Shown here in pieces: positions 1 to 6,899 of a stretch of DNA of 64,000 nucleotides; positions within the stretch are counted from its first letter, which is position 1, and each line of letters opens with the position of its first letter. This DNA comes from Candidatus Methanoperedens nitratireducens. Lineage in GTDB: Archaea > Halobacteriota > Methanosarcinia > Methanosarcinales > Methanoperedenaceae. A program made the position numbers and the translations under genes. The DNA lies in the NCBI RefSeq assembly GCF_900196725.1, contig NZ_FZMP01000112.1, positions 1-64,000 on the forward strand, read 5' to 3'. The notes beneath the pieces are model-generated. The model searched no databases, was not told where the DNA came from, and saw nothing but the letters and a program-made list of their open reading frames with translations.

Positions 1-26
1 CCGTCCAATCCGTGTCATCCGTGTTC

Positions 27-212
27 TATTACAATTGGAAATGTAACATCACTACTGAGGGCGATACCTTCGATACATATGTCTGCCATATAGCAAGGGA
101 AACCTTCAAGGGGGCGCTCGGCTACGCTTTCGGGAATAAGGCGGAATTGAATATTAAGCATTTATTAACCCACGGCGATAGTTTTTGCGAGGTGATTGTA
201 CGGATGCCCTGA
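27..212 (+). pseudogene. 3' fragment of a V4R-domain regulator gene
   Basis: The last ~55 codons closely match the C-terminus of the 480-residue regulator at 797-2239: both carry an EG-TFDT-VCH motif, RETFKGA, YAFGN-AEL and the terminal HGD-FCEV-IR. No N-terminal part exists and no start codon fits the homologous segment. Upstream of position 27 the sequence is a dispersed repeat end (ATCCGTGTCATCCGTGTTC-like) that also occurs near 49686-49704. It is best read as a truncated paralogue left by rearrangement or repeat insertion. The 5' part could lie outside the window, but the reading frame is already non-homologous before codon 10. Confidence 0.6.
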
Positions 213-330
213 GGAGTATGTCAATAATGGCAGGAGCCTGGCATCAATTGCAACATAATAGCATATTTTAACGATTAAAGCCATCAATCGGTCTGTTATC
301 GCTTGCCTGAAGATACTTTTTTTTGACTTT

Positions 331-420
331 TTTTTGGCATTTATGCCAATTTTATGCCATTGATTGGCATTATTTGCTGTTCTATGCCATAATATGCTAT
401 TCATTGGCTTATCTTGCTAA
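331..420. promoter_or_regulatory. Helically phased array of 10-bp WTGSYAT repeats (putative operator)
   Basis: Nine consecutive 10-bp units carry a seven-base core close to WTGSYAT, starting at 334, 343, 354, 364, 374, 384, 394, 404 and 414. The core is itself nearly palindromic (TTGGCAT/ATGCCAA), so 334-349 and 354-370 are inverted pairs. Weaker copies sit at 238, 248 and 258. The array ends about 65 bp before the first gene of the operon at 485. One copy per helical turn suggests cooperative binding along one DNA face. The ribbon-helix-helix protein encoded at 797 is the obvious candidate ligand (inference). Confidence 0.6.
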
Positions 421-484
421 ATTTTTGTCAAATATTCTTTTAGCCTTGACATTAGATAGTCTTGACTAAAGAAGGTGGTCAAAT

Positions 485-787
485 ATGAAATATTGGATCA
501 AGTATGTTGCGGCTGCCATTTGTGGGACTATCGCAGGAGCGGCTTATTTCCTTCCCTCCGGGATGTTCCTCGCTTTTGTTGCAGGGTGGCTGTTCCTTAT
601 CCCGGCGGCGGGTATTGCACTTCTTGCCTACGGGCTGCGGGAACATGTGAAAGACAGAAAGAACAGAATCATGGTATCCATCAAACCAAACGAAGCAATG
701 AGGGCGCTGGTTCGCAGGGAAATGGAACTCCAGAGAGAAAAAGAACTGCTGTTAAAAGAACTCAGCAACGGGGTAAAACGGGAGTAG
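485..787 (+). CDS. Small membrane protein, first gene of the V4R-regulator/cytochrome operon
   Basis: A 100-residue protein with two hydrophobic segments at about residues 5-23 and 28-53, separated by a short LPSG turn, followed by a basic, highly charged helical tail (residues 54-100, rich in Arg/Glu/Lys). This looks like a hairpin-anchored protein with a cytoplasmic coiled-coil-like tail. A ribosome-binding site AAGGTGG lies just before the ATG. The regulator gene begins 9 bp downstream, so the two are probably co-transcribed. I recognise no family; it could be a membrane partner of that regulator, which is inference from position only. Confidence 0.7.
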   Translation: MKYWIKYVAAAICGTIAGAAYFLPSGMFLAFVAGWLFLIPAAGIALLAYGLREHVKDRKNRIMVSIKPNEAMRALVRREMELQREKELLLKELSNGVKRE

Positions 788-796
788 TGGGAACCA

Positions 797-2239
797 ATGA
801 TTGTCACTAGGCACATCTCCCTTGATAACGACTGCATTGAAAAGATGGGACCCTATGTTGAAAAACACAACGGCAATTTCAGTGCTGCGATCAGGGAGAT
901 AATCGACCGGGCAGGGAAATACAGTACCCTCAAGAACCTGCAAATAATAGACAATTCACTGTTCAAATGGATGCTGAACGAGACCGACGGGATGCTGGTG
1001 CCCGAAAAAATACTGGATGACCTGATTGATCCCATGCTGATAAATTCAATGCAAAAACTTGAAGAACATCTTAACCGCAGGTTCGGTGAGCTTGAGTGGG
1101 ATATAAACCTCGCCCTGAAATGTGATAACGATACCTATCCCTCTGAAGTATTGATAGAAATAAAAGGCGCTGCCCAAAAAATAAAGTTCGCCGCCCGGAC
1201 GCTTGCCCAGTACCTGGTAAAGAATTCACCCGAGCATGCACCCCTTGAGATTAAATCTGTTTTTAGCTCGGACGGGTGCATAAAAGTCGAGTTATCCAGA
1301 TCGAATAAAAAAGATGCACAGAACAGCCTGATTACTTTTTTTGGCGGGATGAACGAGGTAATAAAAGCCATAAAAAGCCGCCCGGCTTTCTGGAGAGCCG
1401 TAATCAGCGGACATCTTCTGAGCAATTACAATATGGTCACTGTCCACAGGAATTACTTTGAGGACTTACTGGCAGGTAAAGTGCCAATGGGAGAAATAAC
1501 GATAGAGACCCTTGCTAAAAAACCACTGCAAGAGATTCCGCTAAAAGAAATGCTCTCCCTGATAAAGGAAGTTTATGAGGCATCAAGGGTTACGGACAGG
1601 GTAGAGATTGACAGGGAGAACATAATATTATTCCACAATTATAGAAATAAGGATGTAATAGAAAAACTGAAAAAAAGCATTACCACGCTGCTGGAAGCCA
1701 ACGGTCACCTGTACGATGCCAAGTCGACAGCCAATATGATTGTGCTGACACACAGACCTGATGTGGGCATAAAGATCAATGAAATCGTAAGCAATCTCAA
1801 GATCAGCAACAGCAGGGTAGACCAGGACCTGATAATGTTCATGGCTTTCCTGAAAGGGCTGAAAAACATTCCGGACATACCATTATCCCTGACATTTCTT
1901 GGCAGGAGGATGGGCAGGTCCCTGCTGCAGGAGTACGAGAAGGAGAACAATGTCAGGAACTGGGAACTGACAAACTTCCAGAAAGCTCTGGAAATCATCG
2001 ATTCCAAACTCCACAGGGATAGCGAATGGAAACTGGAAGGGAAAAGCCTGCTGTACACGGTCAGGAAATGCAATATCGTTGCCGAGGGGAGCACATTCGA
2101 TACCTGCGTCTGTCATGCCATACGGGAGACTTTCAAAGGGGCAATGAGCTACGCTTTCGGGAACAGTGCGGAACTTGAGATCAAAAAATTGCTATCACAT
2201 GGTGATAATTTTTGTGAGGTGGTAATACGAGTGCCATAG
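797..2239 (+). CDS. RHH-V4R domain transcriptional regulator (MsvR-like sensor domain)
   Basis: A 480-residue protein. Residues 1-45 resemble a ribbon-helix-helix DNA-binding unit: a short beta segment VTRHISL followed by two helices around SAAIREIIDRAG. The middle (about 60-370) is helical and unrecognised. Residues 380-480 match the V4R fold: an RETFKGA helix, GN-AEL, and the diagnostic closing LSHGDNFCEVVIR. The sensor region has a Cys before NI, a CVCH motif and the final FCEV cysteine, candidates for thiol redox or metal sensing. In methanogens the V4R regulator MsvR senses redox state through cysteines but uses an ArsR-type DNA-binding domain, so this domain pairing differs. It precedes genes for a cytochrome/NrfD complex, suggesting control of that respiratory module. 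The domain calls are by eye. Confidence 0.7.
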   Translation: MIVTRHISLDNDCIEKMGPYVEKHNGNFSAAIREIIDRAGKYSTLKNLQIIDNSLFKWMLNETDGMLVPEKILDDLIDPMLINSMQKLEEHLNRRFGELEWDINLALKCDNDTYPSEVLIEIKGAAQKIKFAARTLAQYLVKNSPEHAPLEIKSVFSSDGCIKVELSRSNKKDAQNSLITFFGGMNEVIKAIKSRPAFWRAVISGHLLSNYNMVTVHRNYFEDLLAGKVPMGEITIETLAKKPLQEIPLKEMLSLIKEVYEASRVTDRVEIDRENIILFHNYRNKDVIEKLKKSITTLLEANGHLYDAKSTANMIVLTHRPDVGIKINEIVSNLKISNSRVDQDLIMFMAFLKGLKNIPDIPLSLTFLGRRMGRSLLQEYEKENNVRNWELTNFQKALEIIDSKLHRDSEWKLEGKSLLYTVRKCNIVAEGSTFDTCVCHAIRETFKGAMSYAFGNSAELEIKKLLSHGDNFCEVVIRVP

Positions 2240-2309
2240 AAGTTAATGATAACAGGAGAAGAGATCAAAAAACCGTTGAGCGGGAAAAATACAGGAGGGA
2301 GTGAGTAAG

Positions 2310-3122
2310 ATGAAAACATTGCTTGAAAACATAACATTCGTAAAAGGAGTAGAATATCTTATAGTCGTTGCATTTTGTCTGGGATTTATCGCGTTCTGGA
2401 TACTGGTGCACAACAGGGAGATCGAAGCAAAAAAGATTGTTTCAGTCGCTATCCCGCTTTCCCTGGTCTTCAGCGGAGCTGCTGTTGTACTTGCCACGAA
2501 CGGCAGCCGGGAGCCTGCTGTCAGCACCACCATCCCGGAATCTGCAATCCCGGAGTATTACAGTAACGGCAGCCCTGCCACTTTCGCAGCACATAACCCG
2601 GATAACTGGCTTAATGTCAGTAACCCGGAATATCTCTCAATAACCTACGGACCTGCGGTGAAATTCCACCGGATAATGAGCGATAAAGTAAGTTGCTCAA
2701 CCTGCCATCACAACAGCGGGAACGAGGTCCGTGCATGCAAAGATTGCCACAGTGCTCCGTTTAACCCCCAGAATTCAAGTAAGCCTGGTCTTAAGGCTGC
2801 CTACCATCAGAGGTGCATGGACTGCCATAAGGAGTTATTCAATGGCCCGGAGAGTTGTACCCATTGCCATGATGGAGGGGCTCCCGGCTCCCTGGCGGTT
2901 TCTGCTCCCGACCGTCCCCACGGGCTTACGTGGGAAACCTGTTCCGGATGCCATGCAGATGGAATTCCGGGAGGAGGGCAGGAGGCTAAGATAGTGTACC
3001 ATGACAACTGCCTCCGGTGCCATACAAAAAGCATCGCAGGCGCTGCAGCGGTGCCTGCCGACCATGCAGGACGCGCAAGTAATACATGCCAGGGATGCCA
3101 CAAGCCGTCGGGAGGAGGATAA
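2310..3122 (+). CDS. Membrane-anchored seven-heme c-type cytochrome
   Basis: About 270 residues. Two hydrophobic stretches (roughly residues 10-30 and 42-60) anchor the N-terminus. The exported part holds seven CxxCH heme-attachment motifs between residues ~130 and 265 (CSTCH, CKDCH, CMDCH, CTHCH, CSGCH, CLRCH, CQGCH), with extra His residues available as distal ligands, as in class III-type cytochromes. The ATG at 2310 is preferred over a GTG at 2301 because GGAGGGA (2294-2300) abuts the GTG but sits at normal spacing from the ATG. The iron-sulfur and NrfD genes follow directly, so it is the likely electron-accepting or -donating cytochrome of a quinone:cytochrome oxidoreductase. Confidence 0.85.
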   Translation: MKTLLENITFVKGVEYLIVVAFCLGFIAFWILVHNREIEAKKIVSVAIPLSLVFSGAAVVLATNGSREPAVSTTIPESAIPEYYSNGSPATFAAHNPDNWLNVSNPEYLSITYGPAVKFHRIMSDKVSCSTCHHNSGNEVRACKDCHSAPFNPQNSSKPGLKAAYHQRCMDCHKELFNGPESCTHCHDGGAPGSLAVSAPDRPHGLTWETCSGCHADGIPGGGQEAKIVYHDNCLRCHTKSIAGAAAVPADHAGRASNTCQGCHKPSGGG

Positions 3123-3125
3123 AAT

Positions 3126-4034
3126 ATGGTAACCAGAAGAAATTTCCTGAGGATCGGGGGCTCGCTCATTGCCCTGAGTGTCGCGGGGAATAGCGTAAAA
3201 GCTGCCGAGGATTTTGAGGGCAACCCGGATCGTCTTGGAATGCTCTCGGACATGACAAGGTGCATCGGCTGCCGCCGCTGTGAAGCTGCGTGCAATAAAG
3301 CCAATAAGCTTTCACCTCCGAAAACATCGTTTGAAGATACTTCGGTCTTTGAGGAGAAAAGAAAACCCTATGTGGCTGACGTACAGTCTTACACAGCGGT
3401 CAACCGCTACGAAGTGAATGGGAAAACAGTTTACCGTAAAGTACAGTGCATGCACTGCGATGAGCCGGCATGCGCTTCCGCCTGCCCTGTAGGCGCGCTT
3501 AAGAAATCCCCGGAAGGACCGGTGACCTGGAACGATAAGGTGTGCATCGGATGCAGGTACTGCATCATAGCCTGCCCGTTCTATGTCCCTGCCTTTGAGT
3601 ATTCAAGCGCATTTGATCCGAAAATACAGAAATGTTTCATGTGCTACCAGAACAGGATAACAAAGGGCATTATCCCGGCATGCGCCGAGGCATGCCCTGT
3701 GGAAGCGATCACGTTCGGTAAGAGAAGCGATCTTATCAAGCAGGCATGGCTCCGCATATGGGATAATCCGGATAAGTATATCGACCACATCTATGGTGAA
3801 CATGAGGCAGGTGGAACAGGCTGGCTGTATATCTCAGGTGTTCCTTTCTCTCAGCTTGACTTCCAGATGGATATAGGGACGACATCGTATCCAAAGTACA
3901 CCAAGGATTTCCTGTCTATGGTCAATCTCACCCTTGTTTCATGGCCTGCGCTGCTGGGAGGGTTTTACCTGGCATCCCGCAGGTCGCATACGGCTCATGA
4001 TGAAAAACCAGATGAGGAGGTGGATGAACAATGA
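3126..4034 (+). CDS. Tat-exported HybA-like four-[4Fe-4S] ferredoxin subunit with C-terminal anchor
   Basis: 302 residues. The N-terminus carries a twin-arginine signal (RRNFLRIGG plus hydrophobic stretch). Cysteine groups follow for four [4Fe-4S] clusters: CIGCRRCEAAC (residues 46-56), CMHCDEPACASACP, CIGCRYCIIACP and CFMCYQ...CAEACP, the order seen in HybA/DsrO/TtrB-type electron-transfer subunits. A hydrophobic segment near residues 262-282 provides a C-terminal membrane anchor, as in HybA. It starts 3 bp after the cytochrome gene and overlaps the NrfD gene by 4 bp. Role: transferring electrons between the NrfD-type subunit and the cytochrome on the outer face of the membrane. No catalytic molybdopterin or hydrogenase subunit is nearby. 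Confidence 0.85.
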   Translation: MVTRRNFLRIGGSLIALSVAGNSVKAAEDFEGNPDRLGMLSDMTRCIGCRRCEAACNKANKLSPPKTSFEDTSVFEEKRKPYVADVQSYTAVNRYEVNGKTVYRKVQCMHCDEPACASACPVGALKKSPEGPVTWNDKVCIGCRYCIIACPFYVPAFEYSSAFDPKIQKCFMCYQNRITKGIIPACAEACPVEAITFGKRSDLIKQAWLRIWDNPDKYIDHIYGEHEAGGTGWLYISGVPFSQLDFQMDIGTTSYPKYTKDFLSMVNLTLVSWPALLGGFYLASRRSHTAHDEKPDEEVDEQ

Positions 4035-5314
4035 ACGAATATCCAGGTGAGTATGTAAAAAAACAATATATAGAGAACGAGATAACACCGGGCAGGGAAG
4101 AGACCGGTGCCGAGATAATAAGTAACTGGCTAAGTGAAAAATTCTTCATGGGTCTTACCCCGAAAGAATATCTGAAGACTCTCATCACGCCGTTAAACTT
4201 TGTCGCAGGCATTATTATCGCCGTCGGGATGTTCCTTATATTCCAGCGGTTCCTATTCGGTCTTGAAACAATAACCGAAGCTTCCAACGAGCAGCCGTGG
4301 GGACTTTTCCTGAGCTGGGGGCTCTTTTCCGGCGTGCCTTTCTCAGCGTCGGGATTTATCATAGGAACGGCTGTGTACATCTTCGGGCTCAAGAAATACC
4401 AGCCTATAGTCAAGAATGCCATTTTGCTGGGTTTCCTGGGATACCTGTTCGCCGTGATATTCCTGATGATCGACCTGGGAAGACCATGGAGGATATATTA
4501 TCCGATGTTCATCTCGTTCGGCACAGCCTCGGTCATGTTCCTTGTGGCGTGGCATGTGGCTCTTTACCTCTCGGTCCAGTTCCTTGAGTTCTCACCTTCC
4601 ACACTCGCCTGGCTGGGCTGGAAGAACGTTCGAAAGATAGCCGTGAGCATGACCCTGGCTCTTACTATATTCGGCGTGATGCTTTCCACGCTTCACCAGT
4701 CGGCCCTGAGCGCGATGTTCCTCCTTGCACCGGGAAAGCTTCACCCGCTATGGTACACGTCATATCTGCCGTGGCTGGCTTTCATCTCGTCCATAGGAGG
4801 CGCGATTGCCCTGGTGATCGTGGTAACCAGGCTCACGCAGGTTTTCCTGAATGACAGGGCTGATTCCCACTACCTCTCGAACCTTGACGACATTACAATC
4901 GGTCTTGGCAGGGCGGCGGCTTTCGTCCTGTTCACATACGTCGGGCTGCGCCTGATCAGCGTAATTCACGAGGGCTCATGGAAGTACCTGAATACGCCCT
5001 TTGGCTACTGGTTCCTTGTAGAGATACTTATCCTGGGCATTGTTCCCTTCCTGTTCCTGCATGGGGTCCAGAAGAAGAACGTAAGGCTTGTCCAGTACTC
5101 CGCAGCATTGACTATGCTGGGCATTATTATGAACCGTTTCAATATATCCCTGATAGCCTTTAACTGGAAACTGCCGGAAAGGGGTCTGTTCTTTTGGAAA
5201 GAAGTACTGGTCGTCATGGCTGTTGTGACCATCGAGATATTGGTTTACCGCTGGGTCGTGAACAGGATGCCGGTGCTGAGGCAGCATCCGGACTATATCG
5301 GGGATGAGCACTGA
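4031..5314 (+). CDS. NrfD/HybB-type integral membrane quinone-interacting subunit
   Basis: A 427-residue polytopic protein with roughly ten hydrophobic segments from residue ~55 onwards; the first ~45 residues are hydrophilic. Landmarks of the NrfD/PsrC/HybB family include the SWGLFSGVPFSASGF stretch, a DLGRPWR motif in a loop, and HQSALSAMFLL. These subunits exchange electrons with (mena)quinone and pass them to an iron-sulfur partner, here the HybA-like protein encoded just upstream with ATGA overlap. With the seven-heme cytochrome it forms a Hmc/Qrc/Nrf-like module lacking its own substrate-reducing catalytic subunit. Confidence 0.85.
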   Translation: MNEYPGEYVKKQYIENEITPGREETGAEIISNWLSEKFFMGLTPKEYLKTLITPLNFVAGIIIAVGMFLIFQRFLFGLETITEASNEQPWGLFLSWGLFSGVPFSASGFIIGTAVYIFGLKKYQPIVKNAILLGFLGYLFAVIFLMIDLGRPWRIYYPMFISFGTASVMFLVAWHVALYLSVQFLEFSPSTLAWLGWKNVRKIAVSMTLALTIFGVMLSTLHQSALSAMFLLAPGKLHPLWYTSYLPWLAFISSIGGAIALVIVVTRLTQVFLNDRADSHYLSNLDDITIGLGRAAAFVLFTYVGLRLISVIHEGSWKYLNTPFGYWFLVEILILGIVPFLFLHGVQKKNVRLVQYSAALTMLGIIMNRFNISLIAFNWKLPERGLFFWKEVLVVMAVVTIEILVYRWVVNRMPVLRQHPDYIGDEH

Positions 5315-5315
5315 C

Positions 5316-5420
5316 TGCTGGCCCGGTCAATCCGCCACACACGTATGGCTGCGCCATACGTGGATTCCCATTTTTGAATACTGCTGGCTCGGTCACTACT
5401 CCGCACTGGAAGGTGCGGAG
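5316..5420. repeat. Two tandem repeat units, each ending in a perfect stem-loop
   Basis: Two units begin with the same 15 bases apart from one C/T change (CTGCTGGCYCGGTCA at 5316 and 5381). The first contains a 10-bp perfect inverted repeat, CACGTATGGC (5340-5349) and GCCATACGTG (5353-5362), with a 3-nt loop. The second contains CTCCGCAC (5399-5406) and GTGCGGAG (5413-5420). They start directly after the NrfD stop codon. They could be a transcript-end stabilising structure or a repeat element; only the first is followed by a short T run (ATTTTTGA, 5371). Confidence 0.6.
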
Positions 5421-5525
5421 CATCAGAGTGAGTGCATGAGTATTTCCTATCGTTTATTCGTGGTTTTAGCTTTTGTCAGTAGATGGGGGCACGGGATATG
5501 TATTGGAATAGAAAAGATAGACATC

Positions 5526-5715
5526 TCATATTTCGAAATTCTCAATAGCTTTGCTTATGCCCCAGACTTCGATTATCTTTTCCTCGTTTATTTTTATCAA
5601 AATGCCCGTCATTCGTGATTAGAACTGCGCCTTCCTGAAGACAGGAAACGGCGTTATGATGTCTATTAAATAACTTCTCTTCTGGGAAATACGATTTGTA
5701 GAGGCGCAAAGTTTG
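5526..5715 (-). pseudogene. Relic of a PIN-domain (VapC-like) toxin, C-terminal part
   Basis: Read on the minus strand, one frame encodes an HHNAV...EGAVLITNDGHFDK segment. After a one-base frame change at an A-rich run near 5585 the next frame continues with EEKIIEVWGISKAIENF and a stop at 5526. The pattern (conserved NAV helix, VLITND strand with the final acidic residue, then an IEVW strand) is typical of PIN-domain C-termini. No N-terminal half with the first catalytic Asp was found. The remaining sequence between 5420 and 5800 shows nothing else recognisable. Confidence 0.45.
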
Positions 5716-5791
5716 CAAGTAAGCTATATTATATAAATAATCTCAGCATTTATTGAACAACATACGCAACAGCTTTCCATTCAACCGAAAG

Positions 5792-5823
5792 TTTTAAATT
5801 CATTGATATCATATCTCGATATC
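5792..5823 (+). promoter_or_regulatory. TATA box and GATATC palindrome in front of the PadR-region genes
   Basis: A TTTTAAAT TATA-like box (5793-5800) is followed by two GATATC boxes, 5805-5810 and 5818-5823, separated by 7 bp, forming an inverted pair near the expected transcription start. The first start codon is at 5837, giving a very short leader. A PadR-type regulator is encoded 760 bp downstream and is a plausible ligand (inference). Confidence 0.4.
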
Positions 5824-5836
5824 GGAATTTGATATT

Positions 5837-5944
5837 ATGATTGACAAAGATTTTTTGGAACGAGCTTATAACCCCAGCTCAGAAACCCCTGGCGATTTAT
5901 ACAACCGACTCTTCGGCTGGGAAAAGAAAGAGGAAACTATATGA
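5837..5944 (+). CDS. 35-residue protein translationally coupled to a membrane protein gene
   Basis: The ATG at 5837 opens a 35-codon frame ending in TGA at 5942-5944, overlapping the next gene's ATG (ATGA). The product is polar (begins MIDKDF, ends GWEKKEETI). The first six codons and the preceding GATATT are almost identical to the start of the PadR gene at 6583 (also MIDKDF), so this may be a remnant of a duplicated PadR gene start whose frame was taken over, or a real leader peptide coupling translation. I cannot tell these apart from sequence alone. Confidence 0.45.
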   Translation: MIDKDFLERAYNPSSETPGDLYNRLFGWEKKEETI

Positions 5945-6564
5945 ACCCTTTTTACTACGAACTCATCAATTATGTAATGTGGGCGGTCACTGCTCTCCTT
6001 ATTTTTGTCCGCTACAAAAACCAAAGAGACTACTGGTATCTCTTGATTGGTTGGTCGCTCGTCTTTCCACTCGACTATATATCTGATAAATATAGCCTGT
6101 TTCTTAGATACAATGAGGGCTTTACTATGCTCTTTGATCGCTACCCTTTGTTTCTACTTCCTGCCTTTGGGTGGTTCTTCGCCCTTCCGACAATCCTTTG
6201 CTTGCGCTTTAAGAACAAGATTGATGCTCTACATCTGTGGCGGAGAGTTGGCATTTTGTTTGTAGTCTTTTTGGCTTTGGGCTTTGTAGCAGAGATTGCC
6301 TCCACGTCGTCTGGTTATTATGCTTATTACTGGCCAAGCACGTGGATGATTAACGGAGTCGTGCCCTTGTCTATTCCTATTACTGACTCCATATACCTTG
6401 TAATGCTGTATTTCGGACACAAAGTGGCAATAGAGTATTCGGTAAACAAAAAATGGATATCCGGGTTTCTTATTCACATAGGCACTTACTATGTGGTGTT
6501 TGCACTTGGAATTTTAATAACTTGGCTTTTCGTCTGGGCCCTGGGAATCAAGCCGACATGGTAA
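5941..6564 (+). CDS. Polytopic membrane protein of unknown function
   Basis: 207 residues with about six hydrophobic segments (approximately 9-24, 34-50, 74-92, 103-123, 137-158 and 173-200). Several aromatic-rich loops are present (YYELINYV, GYYAYYWP). The pattern loosely recalls small carotenoid-type or lycopene-cyclase-like membrane proteins, but no motif is strong enough for a name. The start overlaps the stop of the short upstream frame, and a PadR regulator follows 18 bp downstream. Confidence 0.65.
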   Translation: MNPFYYELINYVMWAVTALLIFVRYKNQRDYWYLLIGWSLVFPLDYISDKYSLFLRYNEGFTMLFDRYPLFLLPAFGWFFALPTILCLRFKNKIDALHLWRRVGILFVVFLALGFVAEIASTSSGYYAYYWPSTWMINGVVPLSIPITDSIYLVMLYFGHKVAIEYSVNKKWISGFLIHIGTYYVVFALGILITWLFVWALGIKPTW

Positions 6565-6582
6565 CCATCGTAATCTGATATT

Positions 6583-6885
6583 ATGATAGACAAAGATTTT
6601 TTCCTTGGATTTATAAAAGTCCATATACTTCATCATGCCAGAAAAGAAGAGATTTATGGAGTAGAAATTTTAGATGAATTGAGAAGGCATGGCTATTCCC
6701 TGAGTCCAGGTACGCTGTATCCCACTCTTCATCTGCTGGAAAGAAAGGGTTACTTGAAAAGTAGAAAGGAAACCGTAAATGGGAAGGTAAGGAAATATTA
6801 TGCAATCACGCCAGCAGGTTCAGAAATGCTGGAAAAGTCAAAAATGAAAATTAGAGAACTTGTGGATGAGGTTTTGGGTAGTTAA
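6583..6885 (+). CDS. PadR-family transcriptional regulator
   Basis: A 100-residue winged-helix protein: helix-turn-helix around EEIYGVEILDELRRHGYSLSPGTLYPTLHLLERKGYL, with the PadR hallmark of SPGTLYP before the recognition helix and a wing ending in RKYYAITPAG. The short C-terminal helix serves dimerisation (PadR-s1 type). It sits between an unknown membrane protein and a cation exchanger and probably controls one or both. The upstream GATATT box before the ATG repeats that at 5831. Confidence 0.85.
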   Translation: MIDKDFFLGFIKVHILHHARKEEIYGVEILDELRRHGYSLSPGTLYPTLHLLERKGYLKSRKETVNGKVRKYYAITPAGSEMLEKSKMKIRELVDEVLGS

Positions 6886-6899
6886 GGAGGTTATAAAAA

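Noticed and set aside
5304-5618. 104-codon plus-strand frame after the NrfD gene
   Set aside because: It overlaps the NrfD stop, runs through both hairpins and opposes a better-supported PIN relic; composition looks random.
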